Shown: piece after piece, positions 59,101 through 64,000 of the stretch
Numbering within the stretch: the stretch's first letter is position 1
How the letters are laid out: each line of letters opens with the position of its first letter
DNA from: Oxytricha trifallax
Lineage: Eukaryota > Ciliophora > Spirotrichea > Sporadotrichida > Oxytrichidae
Direction of reading: 5' to 3'
DNA length: 64,000 nt
Assembly: GCA_000711775.1 (NCBI GenBank)
Contig: ARYC01017443.1
Span: forward strand, 1 to 64,000
Notes under the pieces: generated by a model
Database searches by the model: none
What the model was told of the DNA's origin: nothing
Seen by the model: the letters and a program-made list of their open reading frames with translations, nothing else
Translations under genes and position numbers: made by a program

Positions 59101-60083
59101 AATCAACGAATTAGTGACAAGAGAGCAATTTGAAAAAGCTCAACACAAATTCAACCAGAAACTCAATAAGTTTTTGTAAATACTAATATTTTATATACCT
59201 ACAATGTATAATAATTGAATAAGAAGAAGTCTTAGATTTAAGTCACTCGTCCTAAGAGCCCTAACTTTACAAAAACAAGTAATAAAACCCTTGACAGATA
59301 ATATCTCAATGAGTAACAATCGCAGCCACCTGTATTATATAATCTAAATATAATAAAACTATTTATAATAATCCTATGCCTATCTTTATTCTTAACTAAT
59401 AACTTCTAAATTTACAATAGATAAGTTCAAGGCAGCTTTATAAAAATCTCTAGCAAAATAAGCTAGTATGTCAGCAGCGGACACCAAAGTAGAAAACCCT
59501 TCAAGCACCGTATCCATGAACCTAGCCATGTAGAGGCGTAGAGAAGAACTTGAAGCCAAGAGAAGAAACGAAGAAGCCAAGAAGAAAGAAGACCAAGACA
59601 GATTTGATAAACAAAATAGGGTAAGTCAATAATTAATGATTGTAACTCTTTATTTTAGATGAAAAACACAGTGTAAGCTGCTTTGAAAGATAGAATCAAG
59701 AATGATAATGAAAAGGTCGAGGAGAAGAAACGCAAGGCCAGAGAGGAAGCTAGAGATTCCAAGAAGGATGCTATTGCTAAAGCCAAAGAAAGAGAAGAGA
59801 AAGTCAAGGGAATGCCATTTAACTATAAAATAATAACATATCACAGTGAAAAAACATAAAATTACATAAATCATATACAATTATTTGGTAATTACTGATA
59901 GAGAGATTGCACAACGGAAAGAACACTTCAAACTTAGCTAAAATAAAGGCAACGCAACAATTCTTAGAAATTCTATAGAAAAATAATGTAGACCCCAAAA
60001 ATCATCTCACAGATGAGCAGAAAGAATTACTTGCTGAATAAGAATACATAGAAAAGAAAAAGAAAGAATATGGGAGACTTTGA
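56178..60083 (+). CDS. Large protein with C-terminal FAM161-like region
   Basis: From an ATG at 56178 the frame runs about 700 codons of Q/N/S-rich disordered sequence. Three IESs (58288, 58637, 58995) join it in frame to 'RKQAELNFSKAKLPDRMQMH', 'GHSFKPKINELVTREQFEKA' and 'QHKFNQKLNKFL'. Charged helices follow ('MQRRREELEAKRRNEEAKKK', 'DRIKNDNEKVEEKKRKAREE'), and the frame ends at TGA 60081-60083. The 'FKPKINELV ... F' pattern followed by basic helices resembles FAM161 proteins, microtubule binders of basal bodies; this is a moderate inference. Introns near 59177-59223 and 59621-59658. A junction around 59340-59410 and another at about 59810-59905 are unresolved. Confidence 0.6.
58288..58359. 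other. IES, 72 bp, pointer TAGCTT
   Basis: TAGCTT at 58288-58293 and 58360-58365. Joining gives 'ATG ATA GCT TTC GTG AAG', bypassing a TGA. Confidence 0.82.
58637..58893. other. IES, 257 bp, pointer TAGA
   Basis: TAGA at 58637-58640 and 58894-58897. Joining gives 'CAT TCT AGA AAA CAA GCT GAG', fusing the Q-rich part to the FAM161-like part. The insert holds an internal inverted repeat with C4A4-like and G4-like ends ('gaccccaaaagg' ... 'tttggggttt'), recalling a tiny decayed transposon. Confidence 0.7.
58995..59060. other. IES, 66 bp, pointer AATCTCT
   Basis: AATCTCT at 58995-59001 and 59061-59067. Joining gives 'AAG AAA TCT CTG TAG GAT', in frame. Confidence 0.75.
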
Positions 60084-60232
60084 AAACAATTTTATAATGT
60101 TATATATACTGCCAATTTTATCTAAACAATAATTTTTCATTAAGATAACCAAATTACTTGCACAAAATGATCAATCATTTTATTTTAATCAGTGATTTTA
60201 AAATAATTATAACTTTATTATATAAATTAGTA

Positions 60233-61780
60233 ATGTCATCATCAATCGCATCTAAAATACAAAAATTAAAGCCTCTTATCTCTCAGTAGACTCCAAAACT
60301 AAACTAAAAAGTGTCTTAACCATTACTGGGACCTAAATAGATGCTTTTAAGGGATTTTATTCATGACAGATTATATGGAGAACCTGGTGGTTATTATGAT
60401 TTTTATAATTTAAAATTAGGAATGATCTTTTGTAAAAGTATTGAGAGGTTATTTCACAAAAGACGCTCATTAAGTAGGGAGACTTAGGGAGCCAATAAAA
60501 TTCTCAAAATTGCGTGGGTATTACGATTACAGATAAGAAATGGAGCGTTTATATCCAGACAATTAATGGGTCACTCCTTGCGAGTTATTCAAGCCATTTT
60601 ATGGTTACACTGTAGCCAACTATATGCTTATTTATAAATCCATCTTATTTTCCATTAATCTTAACAATATTTGTTATGTAAAATGCTTAACCAAATGGAA
60701 GAAAACAATCAGAAAAAACTACGAATTGTAGAAATAGGACCAGGCACAGGAACTATGGCAGACTCAATACTTGATTTTTTCAAAAACTACAATTTAGACC
60801 TCTATCGTAATTGCGAGTATGTTTTCATTGAAATTTCCCCATAATTGGCAGAAACATGTGAGAAATTTATGAAAGAAAAACATAGACAGCTCTACGATCA
60901 CAATAAAATCAAAATCTTTAACGGTTCAATTTTGGAATTCTAAAAGAGTATTCCCCGTGGTGAGATGTGCTTTGTTATCGCTTTAGAGGTCCTAGATAAC
61001 ATGCCACATGATAGGTTCTATTTCGATTCTAAAACTGAGAAATTAGTGGAGTAAGCAATCATAGCAGTAGACAAAGACGATTAGGGAAATGAGGTTCTGA
61101 CTGAGGAGAAAAAGAAAATTGATGAGGTTAACGATGAGTTTTCAAGACTATTTGTAGACTTATTTCATTCAATGCCCTCAAAAGATCACATTTCAGCTAA
61201 TTAAATTCTAAAGACTGAGGGTTTCTTTAAGAGACTTTAAGATGCTTTACGAACAGCCAAGTATCAAGATAAATTAACTTAAAACATTTTTGGGCCTACT
61301 CAAGCATTAAAAATGATTCAACATATAAATTAATACATACCAGACCACTGCCTTATAATGGCTGATTTCGATTCTTTCCTAATGCCAAGCAACTCAATAA
61401 AAGGGATTTCTGCACCTCTTGTCACTAATAAATTGAAAGACCCAACTTAATGGTAAACTTATGATACATACTTGGTTCCAAGAGGAGAGGCAGATATTTG
61501 CTTCCCAGTTGACTTTTTTTTCCTTAAACATGGTTACTAAAAATTAACTGGTTTAACTGCTGATGTCTATAAAACTTAAGATTTTGTTGAATAATTTTCC
61601 CTTGCAAGTTGGTGCTAGACTGTCTTAAAAAGAAATTTTTTAATTATTTTAATGATAAAAATTATAAAAATCATGGCATTAATTTCTATACTGAATAATA
61701 TAACTGTAAATGGATTCAATCCTCTTAAAGAAGAATACTTCAACACATCGTTTTTGGTGACAGATAGAACAAAAAAGTGA
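60233..61780 (+). CDS. MidA/NDUFAF7-type SAM-dependent protein methyltransferase
   Basis: NDUFAF7 methylates an arginine of complex I subunit NDUFS2 in mitochondria. ATG 60233 to TGA 61778-61780. After removing three IESs the product (about 440 residues) shows the family order: 'LLRDFIHDRLYGEPGGYFTK', 'WVTPCELFKPFYGYTVANYM', the SAM loop 'VEIGPGTGTMADSI', 'EYVFIEISPQLAETC', 'ALEVLDNMPHDRF', and a C-terminal 'NPLKEEYFNTSFLV'. The GxGxG-type loop is intact, so activity is likely. The N-terminal ~35 residues are basic with no acids, consistent with mitochondrial targeting. The three excisions each restore conserved sequence. Confidence 0.88.
60389..60446. other. IES, 58 bp, pointer GGTTATT
   Basis: GGTTATT at 60389-60395 and 60447-60453. 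Joining gives 'CCT GGT GGT TAT TTC ACA AAA', repairing a conserved family segment. Confidence 0.88.
60624..60682. other. IES, 59 bp, pointer ATGCTTA
   Basis: ATGCTTA at 60624-60630 and 60683-60689. Joining gives 'TAT ATG CTT AAC CAA ATG GAA', just before the SAM-binding loop. Confidence 0.86.
61619..61702. other. IES, 84 bp, pointer ACTGT
   Basis: ACTGT at 61619-61623 and 61703-61707. Joining gives 'TAG ACT GTA AAT GGA TTC AAT', restoring the conserved C-terminal segment. Confidence 0.8.
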
Positions 61781-61898
61781 CTTAAATTACTTATTATTGT
61801 TAATTAGCTTAATTTAAATTTAAAACTTGATTTTATAAATCAAACCATTACAAATTAAAATGTCCTAATAATTCTAACAAGTCTCCTATATGAATTTA

Positions 61899-64000
61899 AT
61901 GAGTTCTTTCCAAGGAGCTCTCTCTGCCTAATATGCTTTAGGGGGTTAAACAGCATTTACTTAAGTGCGTGACTCCAGAGAAAACTTATTCGCTTCAAAT
62001 TTAATGCCATTACCACCAAAGTTTGCTTTTCAGGAGAGAACTGGTAGGATTAATTGGAGAGCGCTTATGAATACAGACCTTGATCGTATTTCAAAAGAGA
62101 TCGATTTGAAATCACTTGAAACTTTACTATAGAATATCACTATAATTTTTGTTCTTCTAAATTTATAAACTAGAGTACGAAATCTGATTGGTAAAATTAA
62201 CAGCTTTAATTTAGTTGATTTGTGTATTTATAATTATCACCTTCGCATAACTAGACAGAGACGATTTGGAACGCCTTGGAGATGCTCATTTCATAAAATT
62301 ATTCAGATTATCACAATATTCCATTGAATACCTACTCTACACACAAAATTACATGGAAAGTTTGTGCAAGACCCTGGATGTAGAGTACAAATAAACTTAT
62401 GAAAGAACTCTCAAAACAGAGGAGGCTATCAAGAAATATCAATCAGAAATGAAACTTATGCGGAAAGAACTCAAATTAAAGTAGTACTGTTATATTTTTA
62501 TATAAAGAATCATTGTTTATTTTATATTAAAAGTAGAAGACTCTGAGCACATATGAATACTTGATGAAACTACCAGTTGAGCAGGAATAAGATGTTATTA
62601 AATGCAAATAGTGTCTATAAAAACCTAAGTTTTTCTTGAATAAAGCTTACTTGCAAAAACATTACCAAAGAAATCATCCTGAAGTTGATACATGTTAACA
62701 TTTAAATTGATTCTTTTTTGATTTCCAAAGAGAATTTAGCGAGATGAGCGGGCAATAAAACGACAATAATTTCAATTCAATAAACAAAAGATAACTCTAA
62801 ACAACTCTTGAAAAATCTCAATAACAACAAAAACTGGATTAAGAAGAGCTATTCGATAAAATAAAGAAAGAACTCTTCGTTTCTCTCTCTGATAACTTCA
62901 AGAATATTGAGTAAGAATTGCATGTACTCAAGGACAAAGCCAATTACTCTTAAATTTAAACTCTCCTGGAGAATTACGAGAACAAAAACGAGTAGGAGCA
63001 GAAGAAGATACAGGAATCTCTGAATAAACCAGCTAAAATGATGGAGGAATTAAAGTCAAAATGGGGAGATATGTTCTAGCAGTAGTCTACGGGGATGAGA
63101 GATATGATTGCTTAGAGTGTCAATGAAGCTTTGTCCAAGCGGAAAGATGACAGAGAGAAGAAGAAAATGAATTAAACTAAGAACAGTGATACCAGTAATA
63201 TATAAAACACAAACCCCTTTGAATCATTTTTTTATTTTTAAGTAATGAGATGTCACAGTTATAAGAACAGAAAGTAAAGTTCTTCGAGTAAAGAATAAAC
63301 GAATTCGATGAGAAGTTCAAGGAAAATGAGAGGATAAAGTAGGACTTGGAGCGTAAATTGAAAGAATACGAGAAGATGCTCTAAGAAAAGGGTCATTAAG
63401 AGAAGGAACTGCAGCAAAAATTGATGAATGAGGAGGAAAAGCGGAAAGAAGAGGAGAGACTCAGGAAAGTGAAGGAGTAAGAACTCATGGAGCAGCTGAA
63501 TAGTAAGGCTTAAGAGGAGTTGAAGATATAATTGGCTGAGGAACAGAGGATTAGAGATGAAAATGAGTAAAAACTTAAACATGAGTATTGCAGCAAAAAT
63601 AATATTAATTCCACAGGGAAGTCTATTTATATTTTCTTAAATTTAGCAATAATAAGAAAAGTAGAATGAAGAAATGAAGAAGAAGTAATAAGAAGAGCAG
63701 AAATTAAAGCAGTCTGAGGAGGAAAAGCTGGCTTTAATAGCGAAATAATAAGAGGAAGAGAAGTAGAAAGAAGAGGAAGCTAAGAAACTAAAGCTGTAAC
63801 AATAAGAAGAGGAAGAGTAAAAGAAGAAAGAAGCAGAAGAATAGAAGAAAAGGCAATAGGAAGAAGAGGAAGCAAAGAAAAAACAACAATAAGTAGATGA
63901 TTCAGTGGAGGAAATAATCGAAGAGGAAGAGGAGGAAGAAGTGGATGATGAAGAGGAAGTTAAGAAGGAAGATATAGTGAAAGAAGCTAATAATCAACCA
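61899..64000 (+). CDS. DZIP1/Iguana homologue, truncated at the window end
   Basis: DZIP1 is a basal-body/transition-zone C2H2 protein needed for ciliogenesis. ATG 61899. The N-terminal DZIP1 box reads 'FAFQERTGRINWRALMNTDL', then 'DRISKEIDLKSLETLLQNIT'. After an IES comes 'FIKLFRLSQYSIEYLLYTQN', as in the family. After another IES there is the single C2H2 finger ('CKQCLQKPKFFLNKAYLQKH', then 'YQRNHPE'). A long coiled coil rich in E/K/Q runs to the window edge with at least two further introns or IESs (near 62700, 63215-63245, 63590-63645). The order box - helix - zinc finger - coiled coil is diagnostic. The C-terminus lies outside. Confidence 0.88.
62135..62234. other. IES, 100 bp, pointer TATCAC
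   Basis: TATCAC at 62135-62140 and 62235-62240. Joining gives 'AAT ATC ACC TTC GCA TAA CTA', in frame between two conserved DZIP1 segments. Confidence 0.86.
62478..62529. other. IES, 52 bp, pointer AAAGTAG
   Basis: AAAGTAG at 62478-62484 and 62530-62536. Joining gives 'TTA AAG TAG AAG ACT CTG', leading into the zinc finger. Confidence 0.84.

Noticed and set aside
1..64000. Tetrahymena or Paramecium as source (same TGA-only stop code)
   Set aside because: TBE-type transposon with G4T4 ends, ANT target site, non-scrambled and odd/even scrambled MDSs with pointers together point to a spirotrich germline.
1..64000. tRNA, rRNA, CRISPR or bacterial-style operon features
   Set aside because: No tRNA-like cloverleaf, rRNA core sequence or regularly spaced repeat array was seen; genes have introns and single-gene spacing.

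Overview
The window looks like micronuclear (germline) DNA of a spirotrich ciliate, very probably Oxytricha trifallax/Sterkiella or a close relative. Four independent signs agree. (1) Every long reading frame uses TAA and TAG as sense codons (Gln) and only TGA as stop. (2) Genes are cut by short AT-rich inserts flanked by direct repeats ('pointers'), and removing the insert plus one repeat copy restores the frame (IES between MDSs). (3) A 4.3 kb TBE-type transposon with G4T4/C4A4 telomere-like ends and three ORFs lies inside a coding region. (4) Two genes are scrambled: their pieces must be reordered through matching pointers. There are also conventional 30-90 nt GT-AG introns. I found no rRNA, tRNA or CRISPR.

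Layout. 0-6 kb: the 3' end of an unknown gene, then a TOG-domain microtubule protein. 6.2-7.3 kb: a coiled-coil gene. 7.4-14.3 kb: one gene split by the TBE element (9229-13541), which itself carries a decayed transposase, a decayed 22-kDa-type ORF, a decayed zinc-finger/kinase ORF and a nested inverted-repeat element. 14.6-21.2 kb: small unknown genes, a mitochondrial TPR protein (TTC19-like) and a small membrane protein. 21.3-25.2 kb: two interlocked scrambled genes on opposite strands, a glycerophosphodiester phosphodiesterase (-) and V-ATPase subunit d (+). 25.2-35.3 kb: a large CFAP65-like axonemal gene (-) interrupted by a 3.2 kb, nearly perfect palindrome that behaves as an IES. 35.6-37.4 kb: RPB11 and a small Q/N-rich gene. 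37.8-52.5 kb: minus-strand genes, including a long coiled-coil/Q-rich protein, a homeodomain protein, several unknowns and an AGC kinase with a PH/TH1-like N-terminus. 52.7-55.2 kb: a myotubularin-family protein with a broken CX5R motif. 55.7-64 kb: plus-strand genes, including a small secreted/membrane protein, a long FAM161-like protein, a MidA/NDUFAF7 methyltransferase and the start of a DZIP1 homologue.

The genes do not form an operon; each would become its own macronuclear nanochromosome or nearly so. Several encode ciliary or basal-body proteins (TOG, CFAP65-like, FAM161-like, DZIP1). The most notable structures are the interlocked scrambled pair, the TBE and the palindrome that must each be removed to make a functional gene, and a set of micro-IESs of 5-19 bp that otherwise look like frameshift errors.
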